DNA of 64,000 nt from assembly GCA_030603445.1 (NCBI GenBank), contig JAUVXU010000003.1, positions 67,739 through 131,738 of the forward strand, written 5' to 3'. A program made the position numbers and the translations under genes. The DNA comes from Methanomicrobia archaeon (lineage in GTDB: Archaea; Methanobacteriota_B; Thermococci; Methanofastidiosales; NM3). How positions within the stretch are numbered: position 1 is the first letter of the stretch; each line of letters begins with the position of its first letter. A model generated the notes under the pieces. It ran no database searches. It worked only from the letters and a program-made list of their open reading frames with translations, and was not told the origin of the DNA. Shown piece after piece: positions 50,288-57,982 of the stretch.

Positions 50288-50704
50288 ATGCAAAGAGTAA
50301 CACGTTTTGGGGTTTCCATACCAACCTCGCTTATACAGCAATTTGACAACATAATAGAAAAGGAAAAATACAAGAATCGCTCTAAGGCAATTTCAGAGCT
50401 CATACGTGCCAAGGTAAGCGAAACAGAGTTTATGAAAGGATCGCATAGCCTCATAGGCACTATTACCTATCTGTATGATCCAACAATATATTCTGTTCTT
50501 AACAAGATCCAAGATGCTTTGTATGAATCCAAAGCAAATGTGATATCAAACACCATATGCTCTACAAAGAACGATAAGATATTGGGTGTTTTGACATGTT
50601 CAGGAGATTGGTTTGATATAAAGGACACCTATCGGCGCATCAACACAACAAAAGGCGTTGTCTACTGCAACACTTCGTTTGCGAATCCGGCAATAATAGA
50701 ATAA
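50288..50704 (+). CDS. NikR-like ribbon-helix-helix regulator lacking nickel ligands
   Basis: 138 residues. N-terminal ribbon-helix-helix (VTRFGVSIPTSLIQQFDNIIEKEKYKNRSKAISELIRAKV) and a C-terminal ACT-like tetramerisation domain in the NikR arrangement (IGTITYLYDPTIYSVLNKIQ...ILGVLTCSGDWFDIKDTYRRINTTKGVVYC). NikR binds nickel with three His and one Cys (HxH...C core preceded by another His). Here the corresponding stretch reads NVISNTICSTKNDKILGV, with no His at all. It must sense something else or act constitutively. TATA-like CTTTTTTAAG about 26 nt upstream suits a leaderless ATG. Confidence 0.85.
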   Translation: MQRVTRFGVSIPTSLIQQFDNIIEKEKYKNRSKAISELIRAKVSETEFMKGSHSLIGTITYLYDPTIYSVLNKIQDALYESKANVISNTICSTKNDKILGVLTCSGDWFDIKDTYRRINTTKGVVYCNTSFANPAIIE

Positions 50705-50717
50705 TATCAAAAAGGTC

Positions 50718-51374
50718 CTATTTCCTTACGCCGGCTGTAAGGACGCCAATAGACTCTATCTCGGCCACAAGGCGATCTCCAACATGAATTTCCCCAACGC
50801 CCTCAGGAGTTCCAGTGGCGATTATATCTCCCTTTTCCAACGTCGTTATTTTGGATATCGCAGATATGGTCTCCTCAACAGAAAATATCATGTTCTTTGT
50901 ATTTGAAGATTGGCGGACCTCGCCATTGATGGTAAGTTTTATATCCAAGTCATTTGGATTTTTTATGTTTTCCCTTGGGACAATGTCAAGCTTGATTGGT
51001 GCAAATGTATCAAAACCCTTAGCTATCGACCATGGCCTGCCTTCTTTGATATACTTGTCCTGAAGATCCCTGGCTGTAATATCAAGCAGTATTGTATAAC
51101 CAAGCACATAATCTAGCGCCTCCTCCTTAGAGATGTTAGTGCCTTCCTTTCCTATGACAACAGCTAGTTCCACCTCATGGTGGATGCTCTTGGACATATC
51201 CGGAAGAATGATGTCCTCATTATCGCCTATTATGGATTGAGGGGGTTTCAAGAACCATAATGGCATCTCTGGTATGGCATGTTTTAGTTCAACGCCATGC
51301 GCATGGTAATTTACTATTAGACATACTAATTTTGATGGGCATATATTTTCTCCATTAAATTTTAGTGCCCTCAT
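50718..51374 (-). CDS. Fumarylacetoacetate hydrolase (FAH) family protein
   Basis: 218 residues. FAH core: the PSKLVCLIVNYHAH opening, FLKPPQSIIG, the metal triad in HHEVELAVVIG (E, E) with Asp in GYTILLDITARDLQ, and GEVRQSSNTKNMIFSVEETISAIS and GDIIATGTPEGVG. Members hydrolyse acylpyruvates or decarboxylate oxaloacetate; substrate here is unknown. The start MRALKF matches the family; CAGGAG upstream lies across the end of the lsm gene. It is 7 nt downstream of lsm, on the same transcript. Confidence 0.9.
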   Translation of the reverse strand: MRALKFNGENICPSKLVCLIVNYHAHGVELKHAIPEMPLWFLKPPQSIIGDNEDIILPDMSKSIHHEVELAVVIGKEGTNISKEEALDYVLGYTILLDITARDLQDKYIKEGRPWSIAKGFDTFAPIKLDIVPRENIKNPNDLDIKLTINGEVRQSSNTKNMIFSVEETISAISKITTLEKGDIIATGTPEGVGEIHVGDRLVAEIESIGVLTAGVRK

Positions 51375-51381
51375 TATGCCA

Positions 51382-51621
51382 CTACTCCTGCCATAGTATC
51401 TCGTCTTCACTGCTAATGCTAAGAATGTTATTTCGTCGAATTATAACGCGCCCAAGGCTCTTTTCCCCATCCTCTAAAACCACAATTGTATTGTCCAATG
51501 CTATGTTTAAGTCCTTGTCGTATCCAAGCATGGTCCCTGTCAAAAGTCTGCCATCCCTAAGGTATACATTAACTACCTTGTCTAAATTTTTATGAATAAG
51601 ATCAAAAGGTTTTTCACTCAT
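51382..51621 (-). CDS. Sm-like archaeal protein (Lsm)
   Basis: 79 residues. Sm1 motif: KVVNVYLRDGRLLTGTMLGYDKDLNIALDNTIVV; Sm2 motif: LGRVIIRRNNILSIS. It should form a heptameric ring binding U-rich RNA. The start MSEKPFDL fits the family and a GGGGG stretch precedes it. It leads a two-gene transcript with the FAH-family gene. Confidence 0.94.
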   Translation of the reverse strand: MSEKPFDLIHKNLDKVVNVYLRDGRLLTGTMLGYDKDLNIALDNTIVVLEDGEKSLGRVIIRRNNILSISSEDEILWQE

Positions 51622-51714
51622 GTAAATTTCCCCCATTGAAAAAGATAGATTATGCTTTAAAAATCTTGTGTTATCGGTTGATAAAAAGACAAATTATCTA
51701 TTACACGAATACTA

Positions 51715-51775
51715 AAGTTACCGATAAGTTACAATGTTAAGTTACAAAAATATTTGTATATCATAGGAAAGTTAT
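51715..51775. promoter_or_regulatory. Repeated AAGTTAC elements upstream of the riboflavin kinase/regulator gene
   Basis: AAGTTAC at 51715-51721, 51726-51732 and 51739-51745 (11 and 13 bp apart) and AAGTTAT at 51769-51775, all in one orientation. They lie 70-130 bp before the start of a gene whose product has a winged helix. Helical-turn spacing suggests cooperative binding; the binder is not known. Confidence 0.45.
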
Positions 51776-51842
51776 ATTATATCAAGCCAAAAAATATATA
51801 TTCGATAATAATGAGTAGTTGATAAAGATTTAAGGTGATAAA

Positions 51843-52511
51843 TTGGAACTAGAAATAATCGCCAGTCTTATACCTCTTGCGAAAAGAGGTGCATTAGACG
51901 ATAAGATATACCTAAATTCTAATGAATTTGCAAAAGACTTGAAAACATCGCAGCAGACCGCAAACAGGCGCCTCCAGATACTTGAGAAAATGGAGTACAT
52001 AACACGCACTGGAAGCTCACGCCGCCAGCAGGTACAACTTACTGATATAGGCAAGATGAAGGTAAAGGAGCTATTTTTTGACCTATACAACATTTTCAGT
52101 GAACAGGAACACGAGGTAACAATACGAGGCAGGTTAATCTCAGGTATGGGGGAAGGGAAATATTATATCTCCAGATCAGGGTATAGAAATCAATTTATCA
52201 ATAAGATGGGATTTTCACCGTACCCCGGCACATTTAATATCATACTTGATGACAAGAACCTTGCACGATTCCAGGCAGGGATAAGCAAACTGCTTTTCAT
52301 AACACTTGAAGAATTCAAAACAGAGGACAGAACATTTGGAGCCGTAAAAACTTATAAGGCAACTATCAACAATAAGGTTGATGGCGCAATAATAATACCT
52401 TATCGTACCCATCATGACAAAAATATCATAGAAATCGTTGCTCCAAACTTCCTGAGAAAGGAGCTTGGAACAAAGGAAGGAGACCTCATTGATGTGACAA
52501 TGTACGGGTGA
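51843..52511 (+). CDS. rbkR: CTP-dependent riboflavin kinase fused to winged-helix domain (RbkR type)
   Basis: 222 residues. An N-terminal winged helix (about 1-80: FAKDLKTSQQTANRRLQILEKMEYITRTGSSRRQQVQLT) is joined to the archaeal DUF120 riboflavin kinase (VTIRGRLISGMGEGKYYISRSGYRNQFINKMGFSPYPGTFNIIL...IEIVAPNFLRKELGTKEGDLIDV), which makes FMN using CTP. Fused proteins of this type, RbkR, are known to repress flavin genes in archaea as well as to phosphorylate riboflavin. TTG start after AAGGTGA. Repeats upstream may be its operator. The next gene, of unknown function, follows 7 nt later. Confidence 0.93.
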   Translation: MELEIIASLIPLAKRGALDDKIYLNSNEFAKDLKTSQQTANRRLQILEKMEYITRTGSSRRQQVQLTDIGKMKVKELFFDLYNIFSEQEHEVTIRGRLISGMGEGKYYISRSGYRNQFINKMGFSPYPGTFNIILDDKNLARFQAGISKLLFITLEEFKTEDRTFGAVKTYKATINNKVDGAIIIPYRTHHDKNIIEIVAPNFLRKELGTKEGDLIDVTMYG

Positions 52512-52518
52512 GACGAAT

Positions 52519-52962
52519 ATGAAAAAAGCTTATTTTAGCCATCCTTCACTTGTATACCATACTGCAACAGAAGATTATGCAATACGATTAATCAAGCATG
52601 AACTAGAGGTAACTGATATAATAAATCCATTTGATTATAGGAGAAAAAAAAGAAATCTTTTGTCAAAACTTCTAGAGGATTCCGATATTCTCGTTGGAAT
52701 GTCAATCTACGATCAATACCCTTTCATTGTATGGAATGATATGGAGTATGGATTATCTCTTGATAAAGAAATCTATACCCTAACCTTTCCAAAGGAAAAA
52801 ACAAAGCCAATTGTTTTGGAGAAAGGGATTAATAGGTCATTTCCAAAACTTTCTGAAAAAGAGACAGAACTACTTTATCATGGAATTATGAAGCAAGACA
52901 GCAAAGGTTTTTTGGCAAGCCTGTTTTTTGGCAAGCTTATGAAACGAGAAAAAGTATTCTAA
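52519..52962 (+). CDS. Hypothetical protein, possibly nucleoside deoxyribosyltransferase-like fold
   Basis: 147 residues; family not recognised with certainty. AYFSHPSLVYHTATEDYAIRLIKHEL, VTDIINPFDYRRKKRN and LEDSDILVGMSIYDQYPFIVWNDMEYGLSLDKEIYTLTF follow the order of the deoxyribosyltransferase/TIR-like alpha/beta fold (substrate loop, helix, acidic centre), but no catalytic motif is proven. The link to the riboflavin kinase by a short spacer suggests nucleotide or flavin metabolism. Its end overlaps the pcn stop on the opposite strand by 4 bp. Confidence 0.65.
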   Translation: MKKAYFSHPSLVYHTATEDYAIRLIKHELEVTDIINPFDYRRKKRNLLSKLLEDSDILVGMSIYDQYPFIVWNDMEYGLSLDKEIYTLTFPKEKTKPIVLEKGINRSFPKLSEKETELLYHGIMKQDSKGFLASLFFGKLMKREKVF

Positions 52963-53702
52963 TATTCCATGGGGGCAAGGAAGAACACCATATTACCCTC
53001 CTGAAGTATAAACTCAAGCTTAAGAGGGTAGTTCTTATCCCCAATATATATCCTTATATAGTCGGAGATCTGCCCAGCTTTTAGAAATGACATCAAGTAT
53101 GAGATATTATAGCGCGCTGTACATGGTTTTTGTGCATTCATCTCCCTTATAGCTTCATTTTTGCTATTAATAGTCACAGTGGCATTGCCAAGCTCCCCAA
53201 CAGAAGACAATGTTATATTATCCTCGTCTATATCAAATGTTACAAATCCGCCAACAACGGCCAGGTCCTTTATACAGTTCCTAAAGACCTCTGTCTCAAT
53301 CTCGATCATGGCAGGAAAAGCAAGGTCTATTTTTGGTAGGTTGTTGTTAAGCTCTATTAATGACGCATCAAATTTTCGCTCGATTCCTCCATTCAACGTT
53401 ACCTGGAGGGTATTTTCCCTATCACGGGAAACCAAGGTGATTACATCATTGTGTAGGATCCGCTTTGCAATCTTATCAAGAGATGTCATGTCGACCCCAA
53501 ACTCCATAGGGTCATCCACAAAAAAATCCTCAAAAAAGTTATCGCGAAGGAACACCTCTACCTTTGATATGATGGAGGGATCCGCTCCTTCTATACGAAA
53601 ACTGTTACTATCAAAAATAAATGCTGCCTCATCGACTATTTCGGCTATAGACTCAATGATATATTTTAGTGTTCTTGAGTCTGTAACTGATACCTCGATC
53701 AT
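52959..53702 (-). CDS. pcn: PCNA sliding clamp
   Basis: 247 residues, the normal size. Opening FIFDSNSFRIEGADPSIISKVEVFL; first domain VDMTSLDKIAKRI; interdomain loop near LIELNNNLPKID (Pro in PxxD); second domain GGFVTFDIDEDNITLSSVGELGNA; the C-terminal strand ends LAPMEY, matching the usual LAPxxE. The clamp is the partner for the PIP boxes on RfcL and PolB encoded earlier. It lies about 100 bp downstream of smc on the same strand, with its own probable start signal (GGGG before ATG). Confidence 0.96.
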   Translation of the reverse strand: MIEVSVTDSRTLKYIIESIAEIVDEAAFIFDSNSFRIEGADPSIISKVEVFLRDNFFEDFFVDDPMEFGVDMTSLDKIAKRILHNDVITLVSRDRENTLQVTLNGGIERKFDASLIELNNNLPKIDLAFPAMIEIETEVFRNCIKDLAVVGGFVTFDIDEDNITLSSVGELGNATVTINSKNEAIREMNAQKPCTARYNISYLMSFLKAGQISDYIRIYIGDKNYPLKLEFILQEGNMVFFLAPMEY

Positions 53703-53802
53703 GATAGTTTCCCCAAGGAGGTATAATCAATATAGATATTAAAATGTTACGGAAGTAAATGTAAAAGAAGTAAATGAAATAAACACATGATAAAAAATCG
53801 AC

Positions 53803-56800
53803 TTACCCCTCTGCAACGCCATAGCGTTCGGTGTCTACAACACTATTAACCTTCTCAAGTTCCACAGAAACTATTTTTGATATTTTATTCTTTGATATAG
53901 AAGTTCCGAAAAGACGATCAGCTGTTGTCATCATGACGTCACGGTGCGTGATGATAATAAACTGGGATATTGATGATGAAAGTTTAACAAGTTTAGAGAC
54001 GCGCTTAACATTGTCATCATCCAGATGCGCATCTATTTCATCTAATATGTAAAATGGTGCAGGTTTATACCTTTGAATTGCAAAAACGAATGCAATGGCA
54101 GTTAGCGCTTTTTCCCCTCCAGACATGCTCTCGGTTCTATTGAGCTCCTTGCCCTCAGGACGCGCCTCTATAAAGAGTCCTCCAGAGAATGGATCCTCTT
54201 CATCCTCCAATACTAAATTACCTTCTCCATTAGGAGATACTTTTCCAAAAATATCGGCAAAATTCTCTTTAACTAATAAAAATGCCTGCATAAATATATT
54301 TTTCTTTTTCTTTTCAATCTCACCGATGAAATTTAATATAGAGGCCTTCTCCTCCAAAAGTTTGTCTCGCTTGCTTGAGAGAAGCAGGTAGCGCGTCTCT
54401 ACCTCATCGTATTCCTCTATTGCCCGCATATTAATTGGTTCAAGCTGTTCTTTCTCCTTTTCCATGCGAGATATCCTAAAACGCAGTTCCTTAAGGTCCT
54501 CTACAATCTTATCAGACCTAGAGTATTCATTTACCTCTAACTTCAATTGATCAATACTATCTTCAAGAGACGCTTTTTGTACTTCAAGCCCTTTTATGTC
54601 TGCTTCAAGGTGGGAAGAACGTTGCTGGGTTTTCTCTCTTTTGTTTCTCATTGCAAATATTTTTGAACGTAACGAATCGCGCTGACCCCTTATTTCCTTC
54701 ATAGCTGTTAAGATGGACTCTTCCTCTTCTCGTTTTAAATCTAGCTCCCCTTCTATCTCAATCAAAGACTTCTCAAACCCAGATATCTCTTTAGTTAAAC
54801 TATCAATAGTATCGTATAATGAGGCAATTTCATCTTCAAGGGACACATTTTGAGAAGTAAGGGATTCCACCTTGGATTCCAAGGAATATATCCTAGCTAC
54901 CAATGTTTCTCGCTCCTTGCGTTTTTGGGCGATTAATTGACCTAGTTCTTGGGACTTCTCGATGCCTTCTGAGCGATATTCTTCTACCTTCCCATCTATT
55001 ACTTCCTTTTGTGTTAGAGCCTCATTGAGTTCTATATTTAATGATTCCAAGGATGCCTTGTGTTCCTCAATTAGTTTCTCCTGCCCCTTCAAGTCTGCAT
55101 CCGCTCTTTGTATCTGTTCTAGAAGAGTTTCCTCACGGGACCTAAAAGCCGAAAGTTGGCGTGTTAAATCTGATTGTTTCCTAATTGCTGCAGCAATCTC
55201 GGCTGCAAGCCCTGCATCTTCTTTTGATGCCTCTTCAACTGCCTCACGCAACTCTAAGAGCTCGGACCTTATCTTTTCTCTCTTAGACTCAAACTCGTCC
55301 CTCTCATGCACAAGGCGCAAGAGTTCTTCCTCATCTTCCTCGGTCTCAAAAGACTCCAGATAACGGCGGGGTTTCCAGTATCCTCCTGTGATTATTCCAC
55401 TAGCTTCTACAATGTCCCCATCAAGGGTCACCATACGCTGCCTCTGCATGTCTTTTGAAACGTCTATATCCTTGATGATAAGGGTGTTTGAGAAGACAAA
55501 CTCGAAAGCTTTGCGATGCTCTTCTTTGAATGTAACAAGATTTATGGCAAAATCTATGGCTCCATCCTTTTCTAAATTCATACTAAATCGTTCAGGATTA
55601 AATCGTGGTTGGATGTCCTGAAGAGGAATAAATGTCACGCGCCCAAGCTTATTTTGTTTAAGATATCTAATACAGTCTCTTGCCACATCACTATCCTCAA
55701 CGACAATATTCTTCATACGAGAGCCTGCAGCCACTTCCAAGGCAACAGAGTATTCCTTTTTTGTGGTGCCAAGGTCGGAGAACTTTCCTATTATACCAGT
55801 GAATTTTCCATTATCCTTAAGGCGCATTATCTCATCTATGGCAGAAACATTGCGTCCATAAACATCGCGGGCCTCCTTTTTTTTGCCCACCTTAGACTGT
55901 ATCTCTGTAATAGTGCTACGCAAAGTTATGAGCCTACGTTCCACTGCATCGAGATGATTTGATAGTTCTTGTTCCTTTTCACGAATGGATTGTACATTGA
56001 GATCGCTTCTTTTAGCTTCCTTCTCATTGTGTTCGCTCTTGGCTAATACAAGTTCTTCTTCTACTAAATCTATGTCAAGTGACCCAATAGTTTCGTTTAG
56101 TGCTTGCAAGCGTTCCTTGATGGCTATGGAACGCTCAGAGAAGGAGGTTAGCGCATTTTTCAAGTTATACTCCTTCTCTCTTAGTGAGGTGATGCGTTCC
56201 TCAAGAGTATCGGATTCCCCCTTATACTCAAAAAATTTGTTACTAGTCTGCTCCAGACTTTCAATAATAGAGGTATATGATTCTTCCTTTTCCTTTATTA
56301 GATTATCAAGTGTCTCAAGTTCAGCGCGAAGTGAAATAATTAATGTACTTGCTTCCTCAATAGCAGATGTATTGTTTAAACAAGAATCTTTTAATGAATT
56401 TCTCTTCTGCAATGTGTTTTGCAAAGATGATTCCTTCATCTCTTTTCGGGCCCTATATGTATCTCGTGAAGAAGTAATATCTGCAATATTGCGCGATATT
56501 TTCAGATATTCTTGTTCACTCTTTGTTTCTATCTCACTTTCTTTTTGTGAAAAAAGTTCTTCAGAACACTCAATCTCCTGAAAAAGCATTTCTGATTCGT
56601 CGTGCAAAGTCGTTATTTCTTTTGACTTGGCCTCTATTGAGGAAGTGGTCGCCTCATACTCCTTTGTTTGTTCTTCAAGCTCTCCATAAAGAAGATCCCC
56701 CTTGTTCTTGTCTATTTCCTCTTTAAGGTACTTGTATCTAAGCGCATCGTTCTTCTCGTTCTCGAGGCGTTTCAATTGTGAGCTTACCTCATTGATGACA

Positions 56801-57402
56801 AGGTCCATACGAGCGATGTTTTCCTCGGCCTTTGTAAGCTCACGAAGCCCTTTATCCTTTTTATCATCATACTCTTGTATCCCAGATATCTCCTCAATTA
56901 TTGAACGACGTTCAAATGAAGACATCTTTATAAAACGTGTGATATCTCCTTGAGCTATCATATTATATCCATCAGGAGTTAATCCAACTATATTAAGAAG
57001 ATCTACCACATATGTCCGAGTTTCTCTCTTATTGTTTACACGGTATACGCTTTTTCCTGACTTGTCGACACGGCGGGATATCACGACCTCTTCTTTGTCT
57101 ATTGGAAATTCTTTTTCTTTGTTGCAAAAGAATATATTTACATCAGAATATTCTGCAGGGCGCTGTTTATCGGTGCCTGCAAACACCAAATCCGCTGTGG
57201 AACCTGCGCGCATAGATTTGGCAGACATACGCCCAAGTACAAATGATATAGCATCAAATATATTAGATTTTCCAGATCCATTCGGGCCCACAACGCATGT
57301 GAAACCTTTGTGTAGTGGCACCGATACTCGTATATTACCATACGATTTGAAACCTTTCATAGTGACTTTTTTTATATATACTATGATACCACCCACAAAC
57401 AC
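53803..57402 (-). CDS. smc: SMC chromosome segregation ATPase
   Basis: 1199 residues, full length. N-terminal ATPase half: MKGFKSYGNIRVSVPL, Walker A GPNGSGKSNIFDAISFVLG, Q-loop region MIAQGDITRFI. Two long coiled coils flank the hinge (about 520-660: GKFSDLGTTKKEYSVALEVAAGSRMKNIVVED). C-terminal half: signature MSGGEKALTAIAFVFAI, Walker B FYILDEIDAHLDD, and the D-loop following. No scpA or scpB is adjacent, which is usual for several archaeal lineages but worth checking. The start is a GTG (57402 or 57396); none has a clear ribosome site. Confidence 0.96.
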   Translation of the reverse strand: MFVGGIIVYIKKVTMKGFKSYGNIRVSVPLHKGFTCVVGPNGSGKSNIFDAISFVLGRMSAKSMRAGSTADLVFAGTDKQRPAEYSDVNIFFCNKEKEFPIDKEEVVISRRVDKSGKSVYRVNNKRETRTYVVDLLNIVGLTPDGYNMIAQGDITRFIKMSSFERRSIIEEISGIQEYDDKKDKGLRELTKAEENIARMDLVINEVSSQLKRLENEKNDALRYKYLKEEIDKNKGDLLYGELEEQTKEYEATTSSIEAKSKEITTLHDESEMLFQEIECSEELFSQKESEIETKSEQEYLKISRNIADITSSRDTYRARKEMKESSLQNTLQKRNSLKDSCLNNTSAIEEASTLIISLRAELETLDNLIKEKEESYTSIIESLEQTSNKFFEYKGESDTLEERITSLREKEYNLKNALTSFSERSIAIKERLQALNETIGSLDIDLVEEELVLAKSEHNEKEAKRSDLNVQSIREKEQELSNHLDAVERRLITLRSTITEIQSKVGKKKEARDVYGRNVSAIDEIMRLKDNGKFTGIIGKFSDLGTTKKEYSVALEVAAGSRMKNIVVEDSDVARDCIRYLKQNKLGRVTFIPLQDIQPRFNPERFSMNLEKDGAIDFAINLVTFKEEHRKAFEFVFSNTLIIKDIDVSKDMQRQRMVTLDGDIVEASGIITGGYWKPRRYLESFETEEDEEELLRLVHERDEFESKREKIRSELLELREAVEEASKEDAGLAAEIAAAIRKQSDLTRQLSAFRSREETLLEQIQRADADLKGQEKLIEEHKASLESLNIELNEALTQKEVIDGKVEEYRSEGIEKSQELGQLIAQKRKERETLVARIYSLESKVESLTSQNVSLEDEIASLYDTIDSLTKEISGFEKSLIEIEGELDLKREEEESILTAMKEIRGQRDSLRSKIFAMRNKREKTQQRSSHLEADIKGLEVQKASLEDSIDQLKLEVNEYSRSDKIVEDLKELRFRISRMEKEKEQLEPINMRAIEEYDEVETRYLLLSSKRDKLLEEKASILNFIGEIEKKKKNIFMQAFLLVKENFADIFGKVSPNGEGNLVLEDEEDPFSGGLFIEARPEGKELNRTESMSGGEKALTAIAFVFAIQRYKPAPFYILDEIDAHLDDDNVKRVSKLVKLSSSISQFIIITHRDVMMTTADRLFGTSISKNKISKIVSVELEKVNSVVDTERYGVAEG

Positions 57403-57415
57403 GCATCTATAATAT

Positions 57416-57811
57416 TTATTTCTTTACCCATATTTCTGTTTTTCCATTTATCTCAACTATGGCAAACTCTGAACTTTGTTTATTTAGCCTTTCTACCTCT
57501 TCATCGAAATCTGAATAGGCCATATTCTTATATTTTGTAGAATTTAATACCCATTTCCCTTTATACTTGGATTCGTCTATCCACTTTGCAGAGAAGTCAT
57601 AAGACCCTGTAAACACCTCATCTACCCAGAAAGGACCTCCTTTGTCTGGATAAAGGGTTACCCTCGGGGAATGTGTACGCTCTTTGGAGTGATAGCATTC
57701 TATGCACACAACATCTTTTTCAAAATCAATGATATATGAAGGCATTTCAACATCGTTAGATTCAGGTTCAATTTTTTTACCGCAATTTATGCATATGAGA
57801 TCTTCTGCCAT
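57416..57811 (-). CDS. Small zinc-ribbon protein, 131 aa (unknown function)
   Basis: Not recognised. N-terminal zinc site: CINCGKKIE and, about 30 residues later, VVCIECYHSKERTHS. The remainder is an alpha/beta domain with many aromatic residues (GGPFWVDEVFTGSYDFSAKWIDESKYKGKW) and ends IVEINGKTEIWVKK. No membrane segment. It is 13 nt upstream of smc and may be cotranscribed with it. A row of direct repeats lies 65-115 bp upstream. Confidence 0.7.
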   Translation of the reverse strand: MAEDLICINCGKKIEPESNDVEMPSYIIDFEKDVVCIECYHSKERTHSPRVTLYPDKGGPFWVDEVFTGSYDFSAKWIDESKYKGKWVLNSTKYKNMAYSDFDEEVERLNKQSSEFAIVEINGKTEIWVKK

Positions 57812-57868
57812 ACTTTTTCACCATACTATGCTCTAAAAGACGTATTTATTATTCTTTCTGTTGGTGAG

Positions 57869-57982
57869 GCTTTGCACATAAAGTACCCCTCTTAACATAA
57901 AGTATTAGAAAGTGAACATAAACTTACGTTTGCTTTACCACTGCTCTCCTTCCATGGGCTTTTGACAGTTTATGTGCAAAGC
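57869..57982. repeat. Repeats between the zinc-ribbon and membrane-protein genes
   Basis: ACATAAAGTA at 57876-57885 and 57895-57904 and ACATAAACTT at 57916-57925 are direct repeats 19 and 21 bp apart. GCTTTGCACATAAAGT (57869-57884) also recurs inverted with one mismatch at 57967-57982, where it overlaps the last codons of the membrane protein. They precede the zinc-ribbon/smc operon. Confidence 0.6.
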
